Shown: positions 1-11,654, counted from the first letter of the stretch. The stretch is 64,000 bases of DNA from Beta vulgaris subsp. vulgaris (GCF_026745355.1 NC_079209.1:13233886-13297885), one strand, 5' to 3'. A program made the numbers and translations. The notes: generated by a model from the sequence alone, not told the origin.

Positions 1-1141
1 ATAAAATCTGCCAAAGCTTGTCCCTTGATGGCTTTTCTGGGCTCAAAAGATATGTCGAACATATTTAGCTCAACTACCCACTTCAAAATTCGTCCAGAAG
101 CTTCTATTTTTTGCAAGACTTGTTTTAGAGGTTGGTCAGTATAGACTAGTATCTTATGGGCCAAAAAATAAGACCTTAATTTTCTACTAGCCATGACAAG
201 TACCAATCCAAACATCTCAACCAGCGTATATCTACACTCCGCGACTTTGAGCACGTGACTAACAAAGTATACAAGGATTTGCACAAACTCCTTTTCAACC
301 AGTAAAACAACACTCGCGGCTTGAGGCAACACGACCAAATATACAAACACTTTTTCCCCCTCGGCTAGACTGACCAACTTGGGTAACTAGCGAAAGTGAT
401 CCTTCACCGGCTGAAGTGCTTGTTCAAGTTCTGCTATCCACTCAAAATAGCCTAGATTTTTTCAAGGTTGACTTCTATTTTCCTCTGATCTACCAAGAAA
501 CCTAAGAACTTCCCTGCTAAGACAACAAAAACACATTTTTTGGGATTCAACTTCAACTTATACTTTCTTAGAGTTTCAAATGTTTCCCTCAAATCATCAA
601 TATGACCTAGCTCCTGCTGACTCTTTACTATCATATCATCAATGTATGCTTCCATATTATTCCACAACTGTGATTGACTGAAAGACCATGTTAATCAGTC
701 TTTGAAAGGTGTTTGGTGCATTCCGGAGGCCAAAAGGTATCCTCGGCCAGCCACACAACCCTTTCTCTGTAATAAAGGACGTCTTGTCCTAATCCTCCGG
801 TCACATGGGACTTGATGAAATACATAGTATACATCCATTAAGCTTAATAATGCATGGCCAACCGTGGAATCTACTAGCTGATCCAAGTTAAGTAGAGGGA
901 AAATGTCCTTGGGACAGGCCTTGTTGAGGTCACTGTATTTTATACACATCCTCCATGTGCCATAGCGCTTTGGTACCATGACTACGTTGGCTATCCGTTC
1001 TGGATAATAAGTCTCCCTAATAAACTTAGATCTCAACAACTTCTGCACTTCCTGGTCGACCGCCTGATTTCTAGCCTGCCCAAAATGCCTCTTAATCTGA
1101 CGAACCAACTTCAAACTTGAATCCACTTTTAGTCTGGACAC
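1..1141 (-). pseudogene. Tat-type reverse transcriptase and RNase H (decayed pol)
   Basis: Reading the minus strand from 1,141 gives an RT N-terminal half with VPKRYGTWRMCIKYSDLNKA and DIFPLLNLDQLVDSTVGHALLSLMD-like text. After a frameshift the region 667-452 carries the catalytic YIDDMIVKS box and an FLGFLVDQR segment. The last part, near 60-1, reads FDISFEPRKAIKGQALADF, which is the start of the RNase H/connection region. The expected FxDAxSGYxQI segment is damaged (MDVYYVFHQVP), the region needs at least two frame changes, and the element runs off the left end. It is a relic with no likely activity. Confidence 0.8.
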
Positions 1142-1350
1142 TCAAGTGTCGCGCCCATGATGGTTATCACCTCTTCTGACAAGGGTGGTTCATCTTTGAC
1201 GGGCATCTACTTTCTCTTCTTGTTTGGTAGGTGGCTGAACAGTTTACTTGAGGGAGCAACCTGCATCTGAGGACTTTCAATTACTGTCCTAAGAGAGTCC
1301 ACTTGGTTCTTCACAATCTTGGCCGTTTTCCCCTCACCGGTGCCTTTCGC

Positions 1351-2022
1351 TTAATCTTGCTTCTCGGCTTTCCAGGATGATGGTTTAAAAGTTGCTAGGT
1401 AGCATTCTCTGGCCGCCTGCTGGTCTCCATACAAGGAACCAATTATCCCACCATCACATTCAAACTTCATGAACCTGAGATGTGTGACTACAACTGCCTT
1501 AATATGATTCAGCGCTGGTCGTCCGAATATGACATTGTAAGCAGCCAAATCGTGCACGACCAGGAACTTAATAAAGAGTGTCCGAGAGGCCTCCTTCTCT
1601 CCAACTCAAACCGGCAGAGAAACTGTTCCCATGCGGTGAATAACTCCCCCACCAAACCCAATGATTCAATGGTGGACTGGAACTAAGTGATTGTCATCAA
1701 ACCTTAGTCTGTACAAACACTCAGCGCTTATGATGTCCGTAGAACTTTTAGTGTCAATCAGAATTCTTCTCACTCTCAGATTTGCTATTTTCATCTCTAC
1801 GACTAAAGGATCATCATGAGGAGTTTTCAACTTTCCTTGATCTTGTTCACTACCATTCTAGGGAACGGATCGACCTTTGCCTGATCAGTTAGGAAAACTT
1901 GGTCGAGTTCCCTCATCAGTTTTTGTGCCCTCTGTTGTTTGGTCCACCCGTAGTAAATCCTCATGATATTACAAGGACAACATCCTCATCAGTACTCTCA
2001 CTTTTCTTCTTCCTACTCTGAC
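1351..2022 (-). pseudogene. Tat-type gag-pol linker and aspartic protease remnant
   Basis: The minus-strand frame at 1,557-1,351 reads AAYNVIFGRPALNHIKAVV, the C-terminal half of the retropepsin-like protease of Tat elements (YN-x-I-x-GRP-x-LN). Between 2,022 and 1,860 the minus strand gives a charged RKKKSEST run, a VIS-GFTTGG segment and RAQKLMRELDQ, typical of the stretch between the gag zinc knuckle and the protease. Several in-frame stops are present. The fragment ends at 2,022, where the Tekay element is inserted; the matching upstream gag lies at 16,318 onward. Confidence 0.75.
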
Positions 2023-2630
2023 TCTAATCCCCTGTAAATTTATGGAGTTTATAAATATATTTTAGTATATATAAAATTATATTTAAATATAATTCAGTTT
2101 AAAATAATTTATTGATTTAAAAGGTTGACTGTTTTGAAAGTCAATTGAATTATTTTTTTATTTATTAGTATCATGTTAGGAATGTTTGTTTATTACTATG
2201 TAGTACTCAACTTTGCTTACTACATGTTTTGTTTGTATGTGTTCATCATGGCTTTACCTTATTGATCTTGTGATGACCCATTCTTGGTGAGCAGTTCCTC
2301 TAGTGCATTGACATCTACAAGTTTGTAGATGATGCATCTTAGGGTTTCGAGAATGGAGAGCTTTGTGTAGCATATTGATATATTTATTATTTTATAGTAA
2401 ATAGATCTATATTTAAGTTTGGTTTAAAGTTAAAGCTAATAATGTTGTTTGGTTTTAAAGTTACTTTGTTATTTATCATATTTCAATTCTAAAGTTTAGT
2501 TATATTTTTTCCGGTGCAAAATTCTGAATAAGTCAATACGTTATCACACGGGCGATAACGCTTTGATGATTCTCTAAATTTTCTAATTGAACTGTATTTT
2601 TGGAAAAAAGAGAATTATCGGGGTGTTACA
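2023..2630 (+). repeat. 5' LTR of the Tekay element, internally deleted
   Basis: It begins TCTAATCCCC (the 3' LTR has TGTAATCTCC) and ends GGGGTGTTACA. Start and end both align with the 3' LTR at 9,174-16,317. The copy is only 608 bp because about 1.9 kb of the LTR is missing at a junction near 2,155-2,170. The first base pair of the LTR has decayed from TG to TC, which is why the true left edge is 10 bp upstream of the first visible TGTAA; the CTGAC target duplication confirms it. Confidence 0.82.
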
Positions 2631-2633
2631 AAG

Positions 2634-2644
2634 TGGTATCCGGA
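2634..2644 (+). other. Primer binding site, iMet-like, degenerate
   Basis: TGGTATC lies three bases after the 5' LTR end and matches the first seven bases of the usual plant initiator-Met primer site (TGGTATCAGAGC); the rest (CGGA) has diverged. Confidence 0.6.
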
Positions 2645-3900
2645 AACTTTAGGTTATTTTTCAAAAAAATTTGGCGCCTAGCAAGCTAGTTATTTAAATG
2701 AATTTCTTAGAATTGAGCCCCTACTTATATATTGTGTTTAAATTAATTTTTGAAACACGCTATTATTTTAAATTAGAATTCGAAAAATTGTATCAAAAAA
2801 AAAGTAAGGTTCGAATCTTTTTTTTATTATGGTCCGAAAAAAAAAATTATTTATGTGTGTCCGAATTATTCCGAAACTAAGGTCCGAAATTTCTATAAGT
2901 TCGAAATTTTTTTTATATGGTAGAAATTTGAATTTAGGATTTAAGTTTTATTGAGTTCGACTTTTTTTAAAAAATTATTTTTAGTCGAAAATTACAAAAA
3001 TTATTATTCGTTATTTTAATACTTTGATGTTTATTTTGTTGTGAGAATGGAAAGTATAGGAAGGAGATTTAGGATAGAAATATTATATGCCTGCATTGGA
3101 TATTTAGTTTAGCATGATTATAATTTTTCTTCCCTGCTAACTATTTATATTTTTCTTCCCTGATAACTGTTTATAGTTTCTTCCCTATTAACTGTTTATA
3201 TTCTTGTGCTTGTGTTGTTGGTGATAGCTCCTTATTGTTTATTGTTGAGAATTGCGTTTAGGGAGAGTATGAAATATATCTATTGAAATATGTTTATTTG
3301 TTGTAGATTTCTAACCATGTCTGCCAGACAAGTTAATAGAGTAGCAAGGTATCATAATCCTATTATAATAAGTGATGATGAAGGTGTTGGGAAGATGAAA
3401 TCTTCACGCCTGAACGGTACAAGGAATCTAAGGACAAGAATGATAATGTTGCACCTTAGATCACTATTTATGTATTTATGCAAAAGAGAAAAAAAAATAT
3501 AATGATGTTGGATAGTTGGCCAACAATGATTAGATTTATTTTATAGTACCTTTTTTTTAGGAAAATATAATGTTGTATTTAAAACAATTATTTAATAATA
3601 CTCTTAAATGATTAGAATTTATTCAGGACACGTGTTGGGAATCTCTTTATTGTTTAAATTTTTATTGTGTGATTGAATTCTTATTTGTTGTTTTCCACGT
3701 GTGTATTTGGATGTGAATATTTTCTCATGGATGATTATGTGGTTGCTAAAGAAAATTTGTGTTGTACTTGGAACTGTTTGAGAAATTGTTTGTTGATGCG
3801 ATCTTGTTTGATCAAATCAAATGTTGCCTTCTTAGATTGGCATATAAGTTATACTGAAACATAAAGTAGAGTTACATTATAATTATTTAGGTCGCGCAGT
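2645..3900 (+). other. Tekay leader, no gene seen
   Basis: AT-rich untranslated leader between the PBS and the start of recognisable gag. It contains short open stretches around 2,698-2,880, 3,290-3,502 and 3,673-3,864 with no recognisable protein motifs. No convincing gene. Confidence 0.5.
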
Positions 3901-3903
3901 ATA

Positions 3904-4440
3904 ATGGCTAACAATGATGCCTTAGCTTCTGTTATTCGTCTATTGTAGAGAATTTGACTCACGAAAGAGCTAAGCGTCCCGATTCTGCTGGGGACATGTT
4001 GAGAGACTAGCTAAGATTAAACCGTCGTACCTTAAGGGTGGCTAACCCTACGTTCTTAGAGAGTTGGGTTAGGGAGTTTGAAAAGATTTTTGGGACTGTG
4101 AAATGCCCTGAGGGTATGAAAGAAGGTCAAGTTTTATTCTATCTTAAAGATGAGGCTGACTTCTGGTCAAAGAAATGGAAATAGACTTAGTGTTGTAGAA
4201 GAGTTTAATTGAGAATCCTTTATTGTTTCTTTAAAAGAACTTTCTTTTACTGTGCAATTATGAGAAAGCTGAAGGCCTAGGAGTTTATCAACCTTAAGAT
4301 GGGTAGTATGACCTTCTCCGAATACTATGGCAAGTTCAAAGCATTGTCGAGGTTTGCACCTCAGGTAGTAGCTACTAAGGAGTTAAAGGGTCGGTGATTT
4401 GAGCAAGGTTTAACTGAGGAAATTCAATTGGGATTAGTAG
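3904..4440 (+). pseudogene. Tekay gag remnant
   Basis: A start-like ATGGCTAACAATGATGCC at 3,904 opens a gag frame that meets a stop after about 14 codons. Later text reads RVANPTFLESWVREFEKIF, VKCPEGMKEGQVLFYLKDEA and DFWSKKWK, the capsid pattern of plant chromovirus gag (FExIF...CP...V...L...A..WW). A second part reads MTFSEYYGKFKALSRFAP. The frame is cut by at least three stops and one shift. The CCHC knuckle and the DSGA box of the protease are absent, so a deletion joins mid-gag to the second half of the protease near 4,440. Confidence 0.7.
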
Positions 4441-6340
4441 ATTTCGACGTAATTAATTTGCCTATTAGTTTACCTACTGGAGTGATCGTAAGTTATACTA
4501 AATTATTTAAAATTTGCCTCTGGAGATAGAAGACTGTGTATTTCCATTGGATTTAATAGAATTCAATTTGGGAGACCTGGATGTTATTCTTGGGATGAAT
4601 TGGTTAAGTCTCTACAAGGCCAAAATAGACTGTAAAGTTCAGAAGGTAGTGTTAAGACACCGTTTGGGAAAATTGACCTCCTATAGACGTTTTGGGAAGC
4701 CTACGAGCTTTGGGGTTATCTTTGCGATGTAAGGAAGTTGATGAAGAAGGGGTGTGAATTATTTTTCCGTAGTGTGCAAGATGTGAGCAAGGAAGTTGGG
4801 GTGAATATTGAGGATGTCCCGATTGTGAACGAGTTTATGGATGTATTCCCAAGCAAGATTTCGGGTATACCACCTGCGAGAGCTGTTGAGTTCATCGTAG
4901 ACTTAGTTCCTGGAACCGCACCTATATCAAAAGCACCCTATAAAATGGCGCCACCTAAGATGAGTGAGTTGAAAATGAAATTGCAGGAGTTACTGGAGAA
5001 GGGTTATATTAGGCCTAGTGCATCACCTTGGGGAGCTCCTATATTGTTTATGAAGAAAAAGAATGGGAGTATGTGGTTGTGTATTGACTATAGGGAACAG
5101 AACAATGTAACCATTAAGAACAAGTATCCTTTGCCTAGAATAGATGACCTATTCGACCAATTAAATGGAGCGAGTGTGTTCCCGAAGATTGATTTGCATT
5201 CGGGGTATCACCAGTTGAGGGTAGTTGATAAGGATGTAGCTAAGACTGCATTTAGGACGCGTTATGGTCATTATGAGTTCACTGTAATGTCGTTTGGGTT
5301 AACTAATGCTCTTGCTATATTTATGGATTTGATGAATAGGATTTTCCATGAGTTTTTAGATAAGTTCGTGGTGGTTTTCATTGATGATATTTTGATATAT
5401 GCAAGGAATAAAGTAGAGCATGATGAGTACTTGAGGATTATATTGGAGACGCTTAGGAAGAATCAATTATATGCCAAGTTCTCTAAGTGTACTGAGTTCC
5501 ATTTGGAGATCAGTAGCGTTTTTGGGTCACTGTGTGTCTAAGAAAGGAGTCTTTGTAGATCCTGTTAAGTTTCAAGCTGTGAGTGAGTGACCAACTCCAA
5601 AGAATGTGTCAGATCTTAGAAGTTTCCTAGGTCTAGCTGGCTATTATAGGAGATCTGTGAGAGATTTCTCGAAGATAGCGAGACCCATGACTAATTTGAT
5701 GAAAAATGAGTCAAAAATTGAGTGGAGTGAAAAGTGTGAAGAAGCCTTTCAGATTTTGAAGGAACGTTTAACCTCCACACCAGTTTTGACACAGCCTGAT
5801 GAGAATAAGGGATTTGAGGTATATATAGTGATGCTTCGAAGGATGGTTTGGGATATGTGTTACAACAGAATAGGAAGGTAATTGCATATGCGTTGTGTCA
5901 GTTGAAACCTTATAAGGCTAATTACCCTACCTACGATCTAGAGTTAGCCGCCATAGTTTTTGCATTAAAAATTTAGAGACATTACCTCTATGGGGAAACC
6001 TGTAAAATATTTACCGACCATAAGAACTTGAATTACATTTTCACCCAAAAAGACCTTAATATGAGGCAGAGGAGATGGTTGGAATTGATTAAGGATTATG
6101 ACCTAGACATCCAGTATCATGGGGGAAAGCAAATGTAGTTGTCGATGCCTTGAGTTGAAAGTCGAGCCATAGTGTGAGTGCCTTGATAGTCCCCGAGGAG
6201 TTGTGTCGAGATATGCAAAGTATGAGCCTAGAAATTCTGAATTCTGGGGAAAATGAGGAAAGACTGAGCGCTTTGTCTTTAGGGTTGTCAGTTTTCGACG
6301 AGATCAAATAGGGTTAAGTTGGGAATGAGCACCTAGATAA
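4440..6340 (+). pseudogene. Tekay protease, reverse transcriptase and RNase H (decayed pol)
   Basis: The protease half keeps DLDVILGMNWLSLYKAKIDC. The RT frame 4,738-5,541 is open for 267 codons and has the Tekay signature in order: [75 protein letters not shown] and the catalytic [11 protein letters not shown]. The frame is lost at 5,541 and resumes at 5,606 with FLGLAGYYRRSVRDFSKIA and EEAFQILKERLTSTPVL. The RNase H continues past a frameshift near 5,850 ([30 protein letters not shown]) to about 6,160. The YIDD-equivalent box is intact but the frame is not. Confidence 0.88.
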
Positions 6341-6349
6341 GATTAAGGA

Positions 6350-7297
6350 GAAGATGAAGCAAGGTAAGGAGGCCGACTTTAAGATCCATGATGATGGAAT
6401 TTTGAGGTTTAGGGGAAGATGTTGTGTACCACAAAAGTGTAATGAGCTTACGAGACGTCTTATGGATGAGACGTATAACACTCCATGTCTGTGCACCCTG
6501 GGGATGACAAGTTGTACAAAGACCTTAAAGGTATCTATTGGTGGGCAAAAATGAAGAGTTAGGTAGCTGAATATGTGTTTAAGTGCCTAACATGTCAGAA
6601 AGTGAAGATAGATCATAAGAGACCCATGGGGAAGGTTCAATCCTTAGAGGTTCCTAGATGGAAGCGAGATTCTATTTCTATGGATTTTGTGACTGTTTTT
6701 CCTAGGACGAGGAGTGACAATGATACTATTTAGGTTATTATAAACCGATTGACGAAGTCCACCGTATTCATACCTATTAAGGAGACATGGAAAAAGAGCA
6801 ACTTGCAAAGACGTGCATTAAGCATGTAGTGAGGTTGCATGGGTTTCCAAGAGATATTAATTCTGATCGTGATTCGAGGTTTCTCTCGAAATTTTGAAAA
6901 AGGTCCAATTAAATCTTAGGACAACATTAAAGATGAGTACAACCTTTTACCCTGCGACTGATTGTCAGACTGAGAGGACTAACCAAACCATGGAGGATAT
7001 GTTGAGAGCGTGCGCTATTTGATTAACAAAGTAATTGGGAGGACCAATTAGACCTGATCAAATTTTCCTATAACAATAGCTATCATGCGAACATTTAGAT
7101 GGCACCTTTTGAGGCAATGTATGGAAGGAAGTGTACAAGTCCCATTTGCTGGAATGATTTTAGTAAGAATGTAGTATTGGGGACAAAATTTATTCAGGAG
7201 ACTGTTAAGAGTAGTCAAGACGATTCAGGCTAGAATTCAATCAAGATAGACAAAATAGTTATGCCGATTTAAAGCGACGCGAAGATGAATTTGCAGT
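6350..7297 (+). pseudogene. Tekay integrase, copy A
   Basis: Part of the tandemly duplicated segment. It starts in the region before the HHCC zinc finger (KEADFKIHDDGILRFRGRCC) and continues through [36 protein letters not shown] and RLTKSTVFIPIKETW. Compared with copy B it carries an extra in-frame TAG where copy B has a Trp codon (after RSDNDTI), a 17-base insertion around 6,898, and a changed DCDSRF motif (SDRDSRF). The C-terminal part is interrupted by the hAT element at 7,298. Confidence 0.82.
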
Positions 7298-8493
7298 CAA
7301 TGGCGGAGCCAGGATTTCAAATCGAGAGGTCAACAAAAAAAGACAAAAGATGTTCGATATTGAAAATTTAACAATGCAAAGACACTAATATTCATTGTCA
7401 TACATTCCAAACTAAGAAAAATTACATAAATAAAAATAACTATATGAAAATCAAACAATAAATTACAATCATAAAGAAACTAAATCATCATAGAAAATTA
7501 TAAATTAATTAACACTACCTAATATATAAATTCACATTTCATAAATTCAACATTCACAAAAAAATTTAACAAGCTAACAAAATGCATCAATCACTTATCA
7601 CAGTTTACAAATTCAAACATTCACACATGTATGTATGCAAATATTACAATTAATATCAACCAAATAAGATTTGAAATACTTCCTCCGTTTCATAATACTC
7701 GTTACACTTTCCATTATGAGAAGTTTCACATTACTTGCTACACTTTCTTTTTGGGCAATAAACTCTCTATATCTCTCTCCTCTCACATGGGTCCCTTTTC
7801 TTCTTACTCTCTACCTCTCTCTTCTCCAAAAATTGCCTAGGAGTCCTTAAATTGAGAAGTGTAGCGAGTAATATGTAACGGAGGAAGTATACAATTAAGG
7901 AATTAGCAAATAAATAATGTCAAAGAATTAAAATTTAAACTATGTTAGTACCTAATGGCTGGTCGGAAGAGCAGTGCGGGACCGCGAGCGTGCGGCGCAG
8001 TGATCTGTGGTCGCCTGGTCGGTGTGCGTCGGCGTGTAGACGTGCGGCTCGGTGGTCGACGGACTCCAGCATGGCGGCGTCTGAACTCGTGGACGTGAAG
8101 GTTGCGTGAAGCAGCAAAGCCTGAACTGGGCAGTGGGAAATTAAAAAAATATTTGTAGCGTGAGATAGGTGTATTGGGAAAAGAAGGAAGGAGAAATGAT
8201 GGTTTTGAAAATTAAATGATTTTTAATTTTTAATTTAATTAAAACACTGATGACAGCTGGTAGCTGGGACCACTGCAATTAAGAAAATTAAAGTAAATGT
8301 GCAAGTGGGCCAAAAGTGGCAGACAATTAGACTGACAAGAATACAGGTCAAGCACCTATTCATCTTTTATAGCGTGACTGCTAGTTGCTTCGTTGATTTA
8401 ATTTTTTTTCTTTTTTTTAACGAAAAATCCTTAATTTTTTTTTAATTCGAGGGGTCACGTGACCCCACGTGACCCATATTAGCTTCGCCACTG
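7298..8493 (+). mobile_element. Non-autonomous hAT element, copy A
   Basis: Terminal inverted repeats CAATGGCGGAGC on the left and GCTTCGCCACTG on the right match the CAGTGGCGRAGC ends common to plant hAT elements. The flanks TTTGCAGT (7,290-7,297) and ATTGCAAT (8,495-8,502) look like an 8-bp target duplication of TTTGCAAT with one change on each side. The insertion splits the integrase codons ...EDEFA / IGDKEF. The inside is AT-rich with a GC-rich island (about 7,955-8,110) and no transposase. A Stowaway MITE is nested at 7,679-7,887. Confidence 0.78.
7679..7887. mobile_element. Stowaway-type MITE nested in hAT copy A
   Basis: Ends CTTCCTCCGTTTC and its inverse GTAACGGAGGAAG, flanked by TA on both sides (7,677-7,678 and 7,888-7,889). 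The same MITE is at the same place in copy B. Confidence 0.8.
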
Positions 8494-8501
8494 AATTGCA
8501 A

Positions 8502-8953
8502 TAGGTGATAAAGAATTTTTGAAAGTCTCGCCAACTAAGGGTGTCATGAGATTTGGGGAAAAGGGCAAGTTGAGTGCCAAATATGTAGGCCCATATGAAA
8601 TTTTGGAGCAAATTGGGAAAGTAGCATATAGATTGGCATTGCCGATGGAGTTTGAGAAGATGCACGATGTGTTCCACATTTCCCAACTCAAGTGATATAT
8701 CCCTGATGAGCGTCATGTTCTAGAACCTGAGAGGATCGAGATTGATAGTAGCCTCACATATGAGGAAAGACCTGTGAAGATTCGTGACAGGAAGGTGCGT
8801 AGTACACACAATAAGAACGTCCACATCGTGAAAGTACTTTGGTCTAACCACGAGTCTAAAGAGGCAGCGTGGGAAGCCGAAGATGAAATGAAGAAGAAAT
8901 ATCCAGACTTGTTCCTTGAGGTGAGTTACGAGGGCGTAACTCGTTTTCTTTAA
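8502..8953 (+). pseudogene. Tekay integrase C-terminus and chromodomain, copy A
   Basis: After the hAT element the pol frame resumes: MRFGEKGKLSAKYVGPYEIL (the GPY/F module), VAYRLALP, FHISQLK, then a single in-frame TGA, then VKIRDRKVRSTHNKNVHIVK, VLWSNHESKEAAWEAEDEMK and KYPDLF, ending at TAA 8,951-8,953. The last part is the chromodomain of Tekay-type elements, thought to steer integration to heterochromatin. The only stop is TGA where CGA (Arg) is expected. The same TGA is in copy B, so it predates the duplication. Confidence 0.85.
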
Positions 8954-9159
8954 GGGGGGTAGAATGCGATAGAATTTTCACGCCTTTTACCTATTTTTAT
9001 GCTTATTTTGGCAATTTGCACATATTGGTGCAAAATAAATAGATTCTTCGCATAGAAAAGTGTGTTTAAGAAGCACGCAAGTATTTCTCAAATGAAAGTT
9101 TAGATCAAATTTTTAGATATATGGGAATTTTGTGTCAAGTTTCGGGACGAAACTTCTTT

Positions 9160-9173
9160 CAAGAGGGGTAGAT
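9160..9173 (+). other. Purine-rich tract before the Tekay 3' LTR
   Basis: CAAGAGGGGTAGAT sits directly before the TGTAATC start of the 3' LTR, as expected for the plus-strand primer. The region is deleted in copy B. Confidence 0.6.
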
Positions 9174-9215
9174 TGTAATCTCCTGTAAAATATATTATAT
9201 ATATATATATATGTA

Positions 9216-9474
9216 CTCCCTCTGTTTTTTTTTTTATCATTCCTACTTTTCTGTGCGCGTCTTCCAATGCACGTTTTAAAACTTAAATATCTTTCATTAT
9301 ATATTAGTAAAAATTATAACGATTGAATATTAATAAAGTACTAATTGAGACAAATCAAACAAGACCCCACATGACTATGTTTTTTCTTATAAATTGAGAA
9401 CATTTGAGAAGATTCTCTTTATGCATGAATAGTGTCAAGATTCCAAGTGAGAAAGATAAAAAAAAACAGAGGGA

Positions 9475-9475
<1 letters not shown>
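9216..9475. mobile_element. Stowaway-type MITE
   Basis: Ends CTCCCTCTG and CAGAGGGAG, flanked by TA (9,214-9,215 and 9,476-9,477), inserted in a TA microsatellite. Its core (about 9,283-9,405) is closely similar to the core of an otherwise different MITE at 34,222-34,582. Confidence 0.85.

Positions 9476-9542
<67 letters not shown>
9476..9542. repeat. TA dinucleotide microsatellite
   Basis: Nearly pure (TA)n with one interruption. It is the right half of the tract split by the Stowaway MITE. The equivalent tract in copy B is at 20,146-20,191. Confidence 0.9.
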
Positions 9543-9544
<2 letters not shown>

Positions 9545-9852
9545 TTAAATATAATTTAGTTTAAAATAATTTATTAACTTAAAAGGTTGACTCTTTCGAA
9601 AGTCAAAGGAATTATTTTAATGATTTAAAGTAAAATATTTTGTTAAGGCATGGTTTGAAAAATATTTGAAATACTATTTGGATTTGAAAAAGTATTTAAA
9701 TGTGCTTGATGTACCCAAATACTAATTGGACTAGGAAAAAGAACTTCGACTAATGTTAGGAGTTTATTCATCAATCCTATTCATAGTTCTATCCTACTTA
9801 CCTTTTCCTAAGCCCAAAAGGAAAGCTTTCCTAAAAATATCATTAAGTCTAA

Positions 9853-11654
9853 CACTAGTAGAAAAACGACGATTTGCGTCCCCTGATTTGCGTCGCACTG
9901 AAACGGAAATGACGCAAAAGGGTAATTTGCATCGCACGCAAAGAAGAGTGCGATGCACATCATGGGTAGATGAGCACCAGTACGAGCTATGTGCGTCGCA
10001 CGCACCACAAGTGCGTTGCAAAAGCCCAATGTGCGTCGGATCACCTGACACATACGACGCAAATCGTCTCCTTCTTGAAAAAAAAAATTCAACTATCTGC
10101 GTCGCATGGTACTTTTATGCGTTGCAAAAGCCCAATGTGCGTCGGACTCAAAGCCCATGCGACGCAGATCCGCGGCCCTCCAACATACATTTAACCTAAA
10201 AACTAGGCGCGCCCCTTAACTTTCTCTAACCTGAAATCTCCTCACATTCTCTCACCCTCACCGCCGCTTTACTTTTCATCCTCTCCCACTCTCAACTTCT
10301 CCTCTCCCACTCTCAAATTATCCTCTCTCACTCTCACATCATCTTCGTTTTCTCTCACTCTCACATCATCTTAGTTTTCTCACTTTGCGACGATCGAATT
10401 TCCCGGCGACTTCATTGGACGAATTTTGTTTTTCCTGCGAACAAATTTCGGGCATATCACATCATCTTTCGTTTTCTCTCTGTGCGAACGAACGAATTTT
10501 CCGACGACTTTCGTTTTCCGGCGAACGAATTTTCCGGCATATCACATCATATTTCGTTCTCTCTCTCGCTTTGACAGGTACGAATTTGTTTCAATTTTCA
10601 AATCTGATATGTTTCTTTCATTTTTAGATCTGATTTTCTATTTAGTTTTCAAATCTGAAATTCGTTTTTCATTTTCAGATCTGAAAAATAAAAACTTAGT
10701 TCATGCAACTTCGCTTAACTTTAATCCTTTCATTCATGCAAATATGAAAATTCGCTTATCTTCATTTTCAGATATGAAAATAAAAACTTAGTTAATGCAA
10801 ATTCGCTTAACTTTAATCCTTTTGTTCATGCAAATCTAAAAATTTGCTTAACTTTAATCCTTTCATTTTTATATTTATTTTTTATATCTAATATTTTTTG
10901 TTTACTTTTTGGCATTTTTATGGTTTATTTTCAGATTTTGAATCTTCTTTTTAACTTTCAGATCTGGAATGTTCTTCTCGAAGTTGCATTGTCTCCCTCG
11001 AACACCATCCGGCCGTTGCAATGTTATTTATTAGATTCAGTTTTAATTTATTTACATATTTACAATCTAATTTGATTTGTATATATTGTATATATATTTT
11101 ACATATGTTTCTATCTAATTTGATTGTATCTAATATTTACATATTAATGCAAAAATTTGATTGTATCTAATATTTACATATTAATGCAAAAATTCGATTG
11201 CAATTTTAAGTCATTGTGGGAAATTAATCGTTCTACTTGCAATACTGTTATTGTTGGGCGATTGAAATTATTTGCTTTTGGGTTTGATTTTTTTTTTAAT
11301 ACAAATTTCCCAATTTGCGTAGCACCTAGCTAGGAATGTGACGCAGATTATTTTTTTTTAATAAAAAATTGCTAATTTGCGTCGCACCTTACCAAAGATG
11401 TGACGCAGATTTCTTTTTTAAAAAATAAAAAAGGATTGAATTGCGTCGCAAATAGTTGATCGTGCGATGCAAATGGCTGATTTGCGTCGCACCGTATACA
11501 ATGTGCGACGCAAATAGCTAAATGATCTGCGTCGTTTTCACATACGACGCAGATCAAGTATAGGCCATTTGCGTCGAGACCTGTGCCGTCGCACTCAAGT
11601 CCAACGCAAATAAGGGTCCCAAGTCCGACGCAAATCGACATTTTTCTACTAGTG
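9853..11654. mobile_element. Non-autonomous CACTA (En/Spm) element
   Basis: Terminal inverted repeats CACTAGTAGAAAAA and TTTTTCTACTAGTG bound a 1.8-kb insertion absent from copy B. The flanking triplets TAA (9,850-9,852) and CAA (11,655-11,657) fit a 3-bp target duplication with one change; copy B has a single CAA. Both ends are packed with short repeats of the type TGCGTCGCA and its inverse (about 9,883-10,170 and 11,318-11,640), resembling the subterminal transposase-binding repeats of CACTA elements. Two interior stretches repeat TTCAGATCTGA-like text. No transposase frame is present. Confidence 0.85.

Noticed and set aside
9753..10199. 148-codon plus-strand frame
   Set aside because: It crosses the border of the CACTA element and is kept open by the GCGTCGCA repeats; absent from copy B.
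10385..10791. Plus-strand frames with repeated CERTNFPTTFVFRRTNFPA-like text
   Set aside because: Internal repeats of the CACTA element; no protein family recognised.
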